Assembly (NCBI GenBank): GCA_020160875.1
Contig: JAIUPE010000008.1
Location: 1-54,559 of the forward strand
Length of the DNA stretch: 54,559 bases
From: Pseudomonadota bacterium
Lineage (GTDB): Bacteria; Pseudomonadota; Alphaproteobacteria; Rhodospirillales; Rhodospirillaceae
Direction: 5' to 3'
Shown here: positions 1-8,069 of the stretch, piece after piece
Position numbering within the stretch: the first letter of the stretch is position 1
How the letters are laid out: every line of letters begins with the position of its first letter
Program-made: the position numbers and the translations under genes
Notes under the pieces: model-generated
What the model saw: the letters and a program-made list of their open reading frames with translations, nothing else
Told to the model about the DNA's origin: nothing
Database searches by the model: none

Positions 1-1
1 C

Positions 2-124
2 TTCGAATGCAGCGAAGAAGATCCGGCGCTGAGGCTCCTCGACGAGTCGGTGGTGCGCTGGTTCGTCGCGCTCGCCGAGCGTGGGCCACTGGAAGAGGAA
101 GACGCCAGCGACGAAGAGGCGTGA
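2..124 (+). CDS. C-terminal end of an unknown acidic protein (truncated by window start)
   Basis: An open frame enters from the window edge and ends in TGA, giving 40 residues. The tail is strongly acidic, with many Glu and Asp and ending EEEDASDEEA. Base use (GAG, GAC and CTC codons, almost no GATC) matches the adjacent TolC gene rather than the rest of the window. It is convergent with tolC, with three bases between the stops. No family can be assigned from this fragment; it is called coding only because the frame is open and the amino acid composition is coherent. Confidence 0.45.
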   Translation, partial: FECSEEDPALRLLDESVVRWFVALAERGPLEEEDASDEEA

Positions 125-127
125 CGT

Positions 128-1420
128 TCAGCGTTCGCGGCCGAGCGCTGCCAGCAACCGAGCCCGCGCCGCTGCGAGCGTGAAGCCAGCCTGCGCCACC
201 TGCGCGCCCGCCTGGGTGAAGGCTACCTGCGCGTCGGAGAGCTCGATGACGCTGCCGGCGCCTGCCTGATACCGGCCCTCGGCGAGCCGCAGGCGTTCAG
301 CCGCCGCCGTCTTCGCTTCGCCCGCCACCTCGAGCGCTTCTTTCGCCGCGTGCACGTCGAGCTGGGCCTGCTCCACGTCGAGGCGCACGTGCTGCTCGAG
401 CGTCTCGACCTGCGCCTTCGTCGCCGCGAGCGTCGCCTCGGACTCCGCCTGCTGCGCCTGGGTGAGCCCGCCCTGGTACAGCTGCCACGACAACGAGAGC
501 TGTCCGCTGATGTTGGGCACGATGTTGCTCAGCTGTCGCGCCTGCGCGTTCGTCGAGACCTGCGCCGACAGCGTGGGCCAGTACGTGCCCTTCACCGCAG
601 CGAGGGAGAGTTCCTGCGACTGCACGGCCGCTTCCAGCTGCGCCGCCTCGGGCCTGGCCTTCACGCCCTCGGTGACCAGCGCGTCGAGCGAAGCGTCTTC
701 ACTGTCGACGACTCCGGGTGGGCCGTCGGTGAGCACGCCAGGCACCTGTTTCACGCCCATCGACTGCGCGAGCCGCGCGCGGGCGAGCGCGACGGCGTTC
801 TTCGCGTTCAGGTGCGCCAGCTTCGCGTTCGCGACCTCAGCGCGCACCTGCGCCAGGTCGATCTCTGGCCGGGCTCCCGCAGAGACGAAGGCCTGAATCT
901 GCGCGAGGTGCGCCTGCGTGTTGTCGAGCGCGGCCTTCGTGACGCTGACGAGCTCTTCCTGCGCCTTCACCGAGAAGTACGCGGTGCGCACGTTGAGCGC
1001 CGTCGTCAGCTCGAGGCTCTTTGTCTGCGCGGCCTGCCCTTCGGCCGAGCGCTTCGCCGCCTGGTGCCGGTTCCACGTCGCGAAGAAGTCCCAGACCAGC
1101 ATCTGCGCGGTCACGTTGCCGCTGAAGAAGTCGAAGGAGTCGAGGCTCAGGTTCGAGCCCGCGGCCAGAGAGTTGGGAACGGCGCCCGGCCTCGCGACGA
1201 AGTTCGCCGTCGAGCGCGAGTACTGCAGGCCGAGGCTCACCTGAGGAAGCAGCGGCGCGAACGACTCCCGCGCGCGGGCCTGGGCGGCGAGCTCTTGCGA
1301 CCGAGCGGCCTTGAGCGCTGGTACCTGCTCCATCGCCTTCGCGAGCGCTGCGTCGAGCGAGAGGCCCTCTTCGGCGAAGGCCGCCGTCGAGAGAAAGATG
1401 ACGACGAGCGCGCGCCTCAC
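128..1420 (-). CDS. TolC-family outer-membrane efflux protein
   Basis: A 430-residue outer-membrane channel of the TolC family, expected to trimerise and connect to MacAB. Residues 1-16 form a signal peptide (hydrophobic core ALVVIFLSTAAFA, cleaved near AEE). The rest shows the two OEP repeats: long Ala/Gln/Glu-rich alpha-helical stretches, a repeat start around SLDAALAKA and a second half with the WQLYQGGLTQAQ strand-helix junction. The start is GTG and overlaps the macB stop (GTGA), so translation is probably coupled. The length is normal for the family. The codon pattern and protein style differ from downstream genes and resemble Myxococcota proteins; that affinity is from memory and should be tested. 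Function as the efflux exit duct is inferred from the operon. Confidence 0.85.
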   Translation of the reverse strand: MRRALVVIFLSTAAFAEEGLSLDAALAKAMEQVPALKAARSQELAAQARARESFAPLLPQVSLGLQYSRSTANFVARPGAVPNSLAAGSNLSLDSFDFFSGNVTAQMLVWDFFATWNRHQAAKRSAEGQAAQTKSLELTTALNVRTAYFSVKAQEELVSVTKAALDNTQAHLAQIQAFVSAGARPEIDLAQVRAEVANAKLAHLNAKNAVALARARLAQSMGVKQVPGVLTDGPPGVVDSEDASLDALVTEGVKARPEAAQLEAAVQSQELSLAAVKGTYWPTLSAQVSTNAQARQLSNIVPNISGQLSLSWQLYQGGLTQAQQAESEATLAATKAQVETLEQHVRLDVEQAQLDVHAAKEALEVAGEAKTAAAERLRLAEGRYQAGAGSVIELSDAQVAFTQAGAQVAQAGFTLAAARARLLAALGRER

Positions 1421-3444
1421 TCGAACCTCAACGCGGTGACGGGGTCCATTCGTGAGGCCTTGAGCGCGGGGTAGAGCCCGAAGCCCACGCCGACGAGGCC
1501 GCTGAAGCCGGTCGCGAGCGCCACGATGTCGGCGCGTACCAGCAGCGGCCAGCCGAACTGCACCGAGAGCTGCTGCGCCGCGAAGAGCCCGAGGCCCACG
1601 CCGACGAGCCCACCGACGATGGCCAGCACCAGCGCCTCGACGAGGAACTGCGCGAGGATTTGGCCCGGCGTCGCGCCGACGGCCATGCGAATGCCAATCT
1701 CCCTCGTTCGTTCGGTCACGCTCACCAGCATGATGTTCATGACGCCAATTCCGCCGACCAGCAGCGAGATGGCCGCGATGGAGCCGAGCAGGATGGTGAG
1801 GGTGTTCGACGTCGCCGTCGCGGTTTCCAGGATCGAGACCATGTTGCGGATCTGGAAGTCTTCCTGCTTGTGGCGCGCGATCAGAAGCTGGCGCACGGCT
1901 TCTTGGGTGGCGTCGATCTTGTCGACGTCCTGCACCGCGACGGTCACGGTGCGGGCGTAACGCTGGCCGTAGATGCGCTGTGCGCCCGTGGTGATCGGCG
2001 TGAACACCATGTCATCCATGTCCTGGCCGAAGTTGTTGGCGCCCTTGGCCGCCATCACGCCGATGACCTGGAAGGGGTTGTTGCCGATCAGGATGTATTG
2101 GCCGAGCGGATCTTCACCGTTCGTGAACAGGGCCTTCACGACGGTCTGGCCGAGGACCACGACCGGGGCGTAATTGTTGACGTCCTGGTCGCTGAAGAAG
2201 GTGCCCTCCGACGTCGCCCAATCGCGCACCGTCGTATACGGCGCGGTCGTTCCGTTGACCTGTGTTTGCGCGTCGTTCTTGCCATAACGCACCGTGGCGT
2301 TGCTCGGGAACTCCGGCACCGCTTGGTCGACGTTGGGCAATTCCGAAATGGCTTCGGCGTCCGCGGGCACGAGCGACGCGCGCGAGCCGCCGGAAAAACG
2401 CTGATTGGGCGCGCCTGGGCGGACGAGCAAAAGATCCGTTCCCATGGCGGAGATACTGTTCAGCACCTGTTGTTTTGCGCCGTTGCCGATGGCGAGCAAG
2501 GCCACGACGGACGCCACGCCGATGATGATGCCCAGCAGCGTCAGCATGGTGCGTAGCCAGTTGGCGCGCAGCGAACGCACGGCCATCTTGCCCGCCTCGA
2601 CAAGGTCAGGAACGGTGGCGAAGGAGGATACAGGCTCGAAGCCCTGAGGTTGGATCGGACGTTCCGAAGCCGGTGGCACGGGGCCGGAGTCCGACGTGAT
2701 CAATCCATCTTTGATCTCGATCACGCGTTTGGCCTGCTGGGCCACAGCCGCATCGTGGGTGATGATCAGCACGGTGTGGCCGGCGGCGTTCAGGTCTTTG
2801 AGGATCTGCATCACGTCGGTGCCGCTCTTGCTGTCCAGGGCGCCGGTCGGTTCGTCGGCAAGGATCACCGCGCCGCCGTTCATCAGAGCTCTGGCAACGG
2901 ATACGCGCTGCTGCTGCCCGCCGGAAAGCTGACTCGGGCGATGATCCATGCGCTCGCCGAGGCCGAGTTGAGTCAAAAGCTGTTCGGCGCGCGCCACCCG
3001 GTCGCTGTGCATCAGCCCGGCGTAGATCGCCGGCACTTCCACATTCTCGACCGCCGTCGCCGTGGCCAGCAGATTGTACTGCTGGAAGATGAAGCCGAAG
3101 GCGCTCCGGCGCAGGAGCGCGCGTTGATCGGCCTCGAGCTGCGAGACTTCTTCGCCCGCGAAGCGGTAGCTGCCCGACGTCGGCCGGTCGAGGCAGCCGA
3201 GCAGATTCATCAGCGTCGTTTTGCCCGAGCCGGACGAGCCCATGATCGCGACGAACTCGCCCGGATAGATGTTGAGCGATACGCCGTGCAGGACCTGCAC
3301 CGATAATTCGCCGTTGTTGTAGGTTTTGGTGATGTCCTTCAGCGCGATCAGAGGCTGCGTGTCGGCATTGGAGGCCTGCCCGCGCCACTGAAGATCGGTC
3401 GCAGAACCTTTCGCCGCCGATGAGGTGCTGCTGAGCTTGTTCAT
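1417..3444 (-). CDS. macB: MacB-type ABC exporter (ATPase fused to FtsX-like permease)
   Basis: A 675-residue inner-membrane transporter that with MacA and TolC expels macrolides, peptides or lipids. The N-terminal ~30 residues are a non-conserved extension. The ATPase domain (about 33-255) has Walker A GSSGSGKT, signature LSGGQQQRVSVARAL, Walker B VILADEPTGALD and an H-loop TH. A first membrane helix (about 295-318, LLGIIIGVASVVALLAIG) precedes a large periplasmic MacB_PCD domain, and three C-terminal helices form the FtsX permease. The conserved stretch MNIMLVSVTERTREIGIRMA lies near 1680-1745. ATGA overlap with macA upstream and GTGA overlap with tolC downstream indicate one transcript. 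The 3' third of the gene differs in composition from the 5' part (almost no GATC below ~1830), so the gene may be a recombinant or an assembly chimera. Confidence 0.92.
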   Translation of the reverse strand: MNKLSSTSSAAKGSATDLQWRGQASNADTQPLIALKDITKTYNNGELSVQVLHGVSLNIYPGEFVAIMGSSGSGKTTLMNLLGCLDRPTSGSYRFAGEEVSQLEADQRALLRRSAFGFIFQQYNLLATATAVENVEVPAIYAGLMHSDRVARAEQLLTQLGLGERMDHRPSQLSGGQQQRVSVARALMNGGAVILADEPTGALDSKSGTDVMQILKDLNAAGHTVLIITHDAAVAQQAKRVIEIKDGLITSDSGPVPPASERPIQPQGFEPVSSFATVPDLVEAGKMAVRSLRANWLRTMLTLLGIIIGVASVVALLAIGNGAKQQVLNSISAMGTDLLLVRPGAPNQRFSGGSRASLVPADAEAISELPNVDQAVPEFPSNATVRYGKNDAQTQVNGTTAPYTTVRDWATSEGTFFSDQDVNNYAPVVVLGQTVVKALFTNGEDPLGQYILIGNNPFQVIGVMAAKGANNFGQDMDDMVFTPITTGAQRIYGQRYARTVTVAVQDVDKIDATQEAVRQLLIARHKQEDFQIRNMVSILETATATSNTLTILLGSIAAISLLVGGIGVMNIMLVSVTERTREIGIRMAVGATPGQILAQFLVEALVLAIVGGLVGVGLGLFAAQQLSVQFGWPLLVRADIVALATGFSGLVGVGFGLYPALKASRMDPVTALRFE

Positions 3445-4829
3445 CTGAACCGCGGGCCGCCGCCAAAGCCGCCCGGGCCGCCGAGCAGGCCGCCGCCGGG
3501 ACGCTGTTGTTGTTGTCCGCCGCCCGCCGGAGCTTCCATCACCACAACGTCGCCGGGTTCGAGACCCGACTTCACTTCCGCGACGAGACGGTTCATGGCG
3601 CCGATGGTGATCTCCTTCTGCACACGTTCGCCGTCCTCAAGAACGGTGACGGTGTAATGCATACCGTCGCTGGCCGTGCCGCCACGCGGCCCGGGGCCGC
3701 CTTGGCCGCGCATGCGGCGGCGTTCGCCGGCCGCCGGCGCGCCGCCTGCGTCAGGCGTTCCATGCGCCGCCACGTCGGCGCCATTGGGAGAGGCCGGTTT
3801 GGCGGCGTCCGCGGGCGGCGCTTGGCGCGGCTGACGCGCGGCGGGGCGCAGGGCGGATACCGACACGATCGGTACGTTATGCGCTTCCGAAACCACGAAA
3901 TAGACCTGCGCGCTCATTTGCGGCAGGAGATCTTTTTCCGGGTTCTCGACGTCGAACAGACAATTGTAGAGCACGACGTTGTTCACCACTTCCGGCGTGG
4001 GTACGATTTGACGCAGCGTGCCGTAGCGGCGCTTGTCCGAGACGCCGAGGGTCGTGAAGTAGGCGCGCATGCCGATCTTCAGCTTCGGCACGTCGGCTTC
4101 CGACACCTGGGCGTACACGGTCATCGTATCCAGGTCGGCGATGCGCAGGATCAGGGGCGCGGTTTGGTTCGCGTTCAGGGTCTGGCCCTGCTTCGCGATC
4201 AGGTTCACGACCTGTCCGGCCATCGGCGCGAAAATCTTGGTGTACGACAGGTTGGCGGTATCGCCCTTCAGCGTGGACTCGGTCTGTCTGATTTGGGCTT
4301 GCAAAGCGGCGATCTGCGCGGTGGTCACCTTAAGGCGGGAGTCGGCGCTGTCGAAGGCATCCTGGCTGGTGGCGTTGGCGGCCAGCAAATCCTTCTGTCG
4401 CTCGAACTGCTGTTGGGCGAGCAGGCGTTCCGCCTGGCGCTGGGTCAACTGCGCCTGGAAATTCTGCAGCGAGGCTTCCGTCGCGCCCTTGCGCGATTCG
4501 TAAATCGTCGGATCGATCTCGGCCAGGAGTTGGCCCTGTGTGACGGTCTCGCCGTAATCCACGTTGATCTTGCGGAGCTGTCCCGAGACCTGCGTGCCGA
4601 CGTCGACGAACTGCAATGGCTGCAGCGTGCCCATGGCGGTCACGGTATCCTCCACGTCGCCCATCATGACTTCTTGCGTGATGAACGCATCCTGCGGCGT
4701 GGTCCGGCCCTTGAAGAACCAGACACCGCCGCCGATGAAGGCGGCCGCCAGGACTGCGACGGACACCATCCCCCGGCGCGAGCGCACGAAGGAGGTGATT
4801 TTGGGAGAGGAGAGCTTGGGAGCGGGCAT
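3441..4829 (-). CDS. macA: MacA-type periplasmic adaptor (HlyD/RND-MFP family)
   Basis: A 462-residue membrane fusion protein linking MacB to TolC. The start MPAPKLSS at 4829 is preferred over an upstream in-frame start because the extra 51 residues are unlike the family and cover the divergent promoter region. Residues about 19-37 form one inner-membrane anchor helix (MVSVAVLAAAFIGGGVWFF). It is followed by barrel-sandwich half VDVGTQVSGQL, a coiled-coil hairpin rich in Gln/Ala (LTQRQAERLLAQQQFERQK), the second lipoyl half IFAPMAGQVVNL, and beta-barrel and membrane-proximal domains. A Pro/Ala-rich linker (about 355-400) and a Gly-rich C-terminal tail are unusual additions. Its TGA overlaps the macB ATG. 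First gene of the macA-macB-tolC operon. Confidence 0.9.
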   Translation of the reverse strand: MPAPKLSSPKITSFVRSRRGMVSVAVLAAAFIGGGVWFFKGRTTPQDAFITQEVMMGDVEDTVTAMGTLQPLQFVDVGTQVSGQLRKINVDYGETVTQGQLLAEIDPTIYESRKGATEASLQNFQAQLTQRQAERLLAQQQFERQKDLLAANATSQDAFDSADSRLKVTTAQIAALQAQIRQTESTLKGDTANLSYTKIFAPMAGQVVNLIAKQGQTLNANQTAPLILRIADLDTMTVYAQVSEADVPKLKIGMRAYFTTLGVSDKRRYGTLRQIVPTPEVVNNVVLYNCLFDVENPEKDLLPQMSAQVYFVVSEAHNVPIVSVSALRPAARQPRQAPPADAAKPASPNGADVAAHGTPDAGGAPAAGERRRMRGQGGPGPRGGTASDGMHYTVTVLEDGERVQKEITIGAMNRLVAEVKSGLEPGDVVVMEAPAGGGQQQQRPGGGLLGGPGGFGGGPRFR

Positions 4830-4937
4830 AGGATTGATCAGAAGCCTCGAGAATACAGGCCCAATATAGACCCCGAATTTATGGCATTCATCCGTGGAAA
4901 CGGTGACTGTATTGTAATCCGTCGATATTTTATTTCT

Positions 4938-4953
4938 GGCCGAAGGATCGGCC
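4938..4953 (+). promoter_or_regulatory. Small hairpin carrying the Shine-Dalgarno in its loop
   Basis: GGCCGA-AGGA-TCGGCC forms a perfect six-base-pair stem with a four-base loop. The loop AGGA is the only good ribosome-binding sequence for the gene starting at 4958, with ten bases between it and the ATG. Such a stem could limit ribosome access. The structure is read directly; a regulatory role is inference. Confidence 0.35.
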
Positions 4954-4957
4954 GTCC

Positions 4958-5740
4958 ATGAACGTTCAACTATCCCCCTCACCGCAGAAAGAACGCGCGG
5001 CTTTACGGTTCCGGACCGGGGTCTATGTGACCCTGGGCGGCGGCGCCGTTGCCGCGATCGCCACGGCCGTCGCCTCCCTTTCGCCGTTCACCGAAGGCTT
5101 CGTGATCGGGGCCCTCATTCCTTATCTGATCGTCGGCTTGGTGGTCGTCGCCAAAATCGCCGCCTATCACCCGTACGAGACATTTGGCGTCGCCAATGCG
5201 CTCACGCTCACGCGTCTCGTGATCACCGCGCTTCTGGGCGGTCTTGCGTACGAAGTGACGCTGCATGGATTGAAGCCCATTCCGTGGATCGCCTGGAGTT
5301 TCTGCGCCATGGCGGTCGGCGCTATCGTCGTCGACGGTCTCGATGGCTACAGCGCGCGGCGCCAAAACCTTGCGTCTGATTTCGGGGGCCGCTTCGACAT
5401 GGAAGTGGACGCCTTGCAGATCCTGCTCCTGTGCGTGGTCGCGGTTGCTTTGGAGAAGGCGGGCGCCTGGATTCTCATCGGCGGCGCGTTGCGCTACGCC
5501 TACGAAATCGCCGCGGTGTTTTGGTCGGCCCTGAAACGGCCCTTGCCGCCCTCGTTCCGTCGCAAGTTGATCTCGGTCGTCATGGGCAGCACGCTCGCCG
5601 CTCTGCTGGCGCCCGTGATCACGCTGCCCTTCAGCACGATCCTTGCCGCGGTGGCGCTGGCGCTTCTCATTTATTCTTTCGCGGTCGATGTGATCTGGCT
5701 GGCCGTCGACGACGCACGGGCACGGCGGGCCGCAGGATGA
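4958..5740 (+). CDS. CDP-alcohol phosphatidyltransferase family membrane enzyme
   Basis: A 260-residue integral membrane enzyme predicted to transfer a phosphatidyl (or other phosphoalcohol) group from a CDP-activated donor. The family signature D-G-x2-A-R-x8-G-x3-D-x3-D is complete: DGYSAR at about residues 128-133, then G, D and D in GGRFDMEVD. About six hydrophobic helices surround it. The N-terminus carries an extra pair of hydrophobic segments (VTLGGGAVAAIATAVASL and FVIGALIPYLIVGLVVV) before the catalytic domain, so it is longer than PgsA. Its stop overlaps the next gene (ATGA), implying coupled translation with the LtaS-like enzyme. The alcohol acceptor is unknown; a ribityl or glycosyl compound made by the neighbouring cluster is a speculative possibility. 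Confidence 0.85.
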   Translation: MNVQLSPSPQKERAALRFRTGVYVTLGGGAVAAIATAVASLSPFTEGFVIGALIPYLIVGLVVVAKIAAYHPYETFGVANALTLTRLVITALLGGLAYEVTLHGLKPIPWIAWSFCAMAVGAIVVDGLDGYSARRQNLASDFGGRFDMEVDALQILLLCVVAVALEKAGAWILIGGALRYAYEIAAVFWSALKRPLPPSFRRKLISVVMGSTLAALLAPVITLPFSTILAAVALALLIYSFAVDVIWLAVDDARARRAAG

Positions 5741-7314
5741 AACGCATTTTTTCCGAGAAGCAGAACACCCCCCGCGTGATCGCGACGCTGCTCGCGCTCC
5801 TTCTGCTGCATGCGGTTCTCTTGCTGCCGACCTATCCCGAAAATATCGTTCCGCGGGCCTTCGCTTATATTCCCATCGAGCTTCCCGTGCTGATCCTTCT
5901 GTGCGCGCTGCCGTTTGGGAGGTTAGGGTTCGTGTTGCGCGCCCTGATCGCGTTCGCGCTCACCGTTTTCGCCGTGATCAAGTTTGCGAATATCGCCACT
6001 TTTCTCGGCTTCAATCGCGCCTTCAACCCCGTCGTCGATCCTTCGTTGATCCCGATCGCCATTGAAACCCTCGGCATGACGAGTACGGGGCTCGTGGTCG
6101 CCGCCGTCGCCGGGACCGTGATCCTGGTCGGCGCGCTCATCGCGTTGTTCTTCTGGTCGACCCGCGTCTTCGCGCGCCCCGCGATGCTGGTTTTAGGGGG
6201 GATTCTGTTGGCGACGGCGGTGGGCCTGAAGTTCACGCCCTGGCGTGACTACAGCACAACGGATGCCAGCGTCTTCGCGCGCGACCAGATCGCCAATGTC
6301 GGTCTCAGTCTCGCCGCCGCCGAACAATTCAAACGCGATGTCGCCGCCGATCCTTTTCGCGATATCCCCGGCGAACGACTGCTGACTCGTCTCAAGGGCA
6401 ACGACGTGCTTCTGATTTTCGTGGAAGCTTACGGCCGCACGGCATTTGATCTCGAAGCGCCCGTGCGTCAGCTCCGGAACTCCGAAGCCGCGCTGCGCGC
6501 CGCCGGCTACGCCATGCGCAGTAGTTGGTTGGTCTCGCCGACCTTCGGCGGCGCAAGCTGGCTCGCGCACAGCACCTTTGTCACGGGCCTCGCGATCGCG
6601 GATCACCAGCGCTACAACACGCTCTTTGTCAGCGGCTACAAGACGCTCATTCACGATTTCGCGCGGGCCGGCTGGCGCACGTCGGCGGTGATGCCGCTGT
6701 TCACGCGTCCCTGGCCCGAAGGCGGTTTCTTCGGCTTCGATGCCGTCTACACGGCGAACAACCTGGGCTACGCGGGGCCGCCCTTCGGCTACATCACCAT
6801 GCCGGACCAGTATGTTTTGTCCGCGTTCCAGAAGCGCGAGCTCGACGTGCCCGGCCGCAAGCCGGTGATGGTGGAGATGGCGCTGAACTCGAGCCATCTG
6901 CCTTGGACGCCGCGCCCGAACTTCCTACCGTGGGACAGCGTCGGCGATGGCGCGGTTTTCGCGACCGAGCGCGAGGGCGAGGATGTCGACATGGACTGGC
7001 TCGCCCCGCAGAAGATGCGAAACCAGTATGAGTTGGCCGTTACCTACGCCATCAAGACCGTGTTTTCTTTCGCCGAGACGCAGGTGAAGGCGCCGGCGCT
7101 CATTATCATTCTGGGCGATCACCAGCCCGTCTCACTGGTGTCCGGCACGGGCGCCAGTCACGATGTGCCGGTCCATATCCTCGCGCGCGATCCGGCGCTC
7201 CTGGACTCCTTCACGGGCTGGACCGACGGTCTCGTGCCGGACGCGCAAAGTCCGGTCTGGAAAATGGAGGCGATGCGAGGGCATATTCTCAAGGCCTTCA
7301 GCGCCGAACCTTAA
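5737..7314 (+). CDS. LtaS/sulfatase-like membrane phosphotransferase
   Basis: A 525-residue protein with five hydrophobic helices in the first ~180 residues, then an alkaline-phosphatase-superfamily (sulfatase fold) domain outside the membrane. Visible metal and active-site regions are NDVLLIFVEAYGRTAFD (the first metal-binding Glu), SPTFGGASWLAHSTF (nucleophile region), SSHLPW and the C-terminal LIIILGDHQPVS, equivalent to the GDH of LtaS. The start is the ATG overlapping the previous stop; a much longer open frame upstream runs through the previous gene and is not used. LtaS and OpgB relatives move phosphoglycerol from phosphatidylglycerol to glycans. Together with the CDP-alcohol transferase this suggests phospholipid head-group or phosphodiester transfer at the envelope. 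Substrate unknown. Confidence 0.8.
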   Translation: MKRIFSEKQNTPRVIATLLALLLLHAVLLLPTYPENIVPRAFAYIPIELPVLILLCALPFGRLGFVLRALIAFALTVFAVIKFANIATFLGFNRAFNPVVDPSLIPIAIETLGMTSTGLVVAAVAGTVILVGALIALFFWSTRVFARPAMLVLGGILLATAVGLKFTPWRDYSTTDASVFARDQIANVGLSLAAAEQFKRDVAADPFRDIPGERLLTRLKGNDVLLIFVEAYGRTAFDLEAPVRQLRNSEAALRAAGYAMRSSWLVSPTFGGASWLAHSTFVTGLAIADHQRYNTLFVSGYKTLIHDFARAGWRTSAVMPLFTRPWPEGGFFGFDAVYTANNLGYAGPPFGYITMPDQYVLSAFQKRELDVPGRKPVMVEMALNSSHLPWTPRPNFLPWDSVGDGAVFATEREGEDVDMDWLAPQKMRNQYELAVTYAIKTVFSFAETQVKAPALIIILGDHQPVSLVSGTGASHDVPVHILARDPALLDSFTGWTDGLVPDAQSPVWKMEAMRGHILKAFSAEP

Positions 7315-7316
7315 AT

Positions 7317-8069
7317 ATGCTCACGCCCTACATCCATCTCACGCAGCCTGATCTGCCTCTGAAAGGCGCCGTCGCGATCATTCCGCTGGCGTCGATGGAA
7401 ACCCATGGTCCGCATCTCCCGCTTGGTACCGACGGCCTCATCGCCGAAGGAATTCTCGCGCAGGCCGCTGCGCGAATCGCCGCGCGCGCCGTATCGTTGC
7501 CCACCTTGTGGCTCGGCGCGTCGTCCGAGCATTGTTCTCATGCGGGCACGCTGAGTGCGGAGCCCGAACAGATGATCGGCGCCATCGTCGCGCTGGGCGA
7601 GGGGCTGGCGCGTGCCGGTATCGACCGCGTGGTTCTCTTCAACGGGCATGGCGGCAATATCGCGCTCGGCGCCATGGCCGCGCTCAAGCTGCGCACGCGG
7701 TTCGGGATGCTCGCCGCCTCCGCCCATTGGCTCGACTTCGGCCTGCCGGCGGGCCTGACGCCACCGGCCTCCGTAAATGCCGACGTTCACGGCGGATGGG
7801 TCGAAACGTCGGTGATGCTGCATCTCGCGCCGCATCTCGTGAAAAGGGAAAAGGCCAAGGCGAACGAAGCCAAGGTGCCGGCCGCCAGCCTCTTTCCGGC
7901 GGGCCCGGTCAATTGGGGCTGGAAAAGCGAAGACCTCGCCGCCGGCGGATGGGTCGGGCGCCCGGACCTCGCGCATGTCGATTTCGGCAAGGCGATGGTC
8001 GCCCATGCCGCGGCGGCGCTTGCGAGTCTGATCGACGAACTCGCGGCGGCGAAGTGGCCTATTTCCTAA
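7317..8069 (+). CDS. Creatininase-family amidohydrolase (ArfB/MftE-like)
   Basis: A 250-residue soluble metal-dependent amidohydrolase. The ligand motif E-x-H-G-x-H-L-P-L-x-T-D is intact (METHGPHLPLGTDG, residues about 23-36). So are the second His in VVLFNGHGGN (about 104-113) and the Glu in HGGWVETSVM. The family includes creatininase, the mycofactocin peptidase MftE and archaeal ArfB, which removes formyl from the product of GTP cyclohydrolase III in riboflavin synthesis. It starts two bases after the upstream stop, and its 3' end overlaps the convergent GTP cyclohydrolase II gene by 11 bases. That context favours a pyrimidine substrate over creatinine, but this is inference from gene order. 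Confidence 0.85.
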   Translation: MLTPYIHLTQPDLPLKGAVAIIPLASMETHGPHLPLGTDGLIAEGILAQAAARIAARAVSLPTLWLGASSEHCSHAGTLSAEPEQMIGAIVALGEGLARAGIDRVVLFNGHGGNIALGAMAALKLRTRFGMLAASAHWLDFGLPAGLTPPASVNADVHGGWVETSVMLHLAPHLVKREKAKANEAKVPAASLFPAGPVNWGWKSEDLAAGGWVGRPDLAHVDFGKAMVAHAAAALASLIDELAAAKWPIS

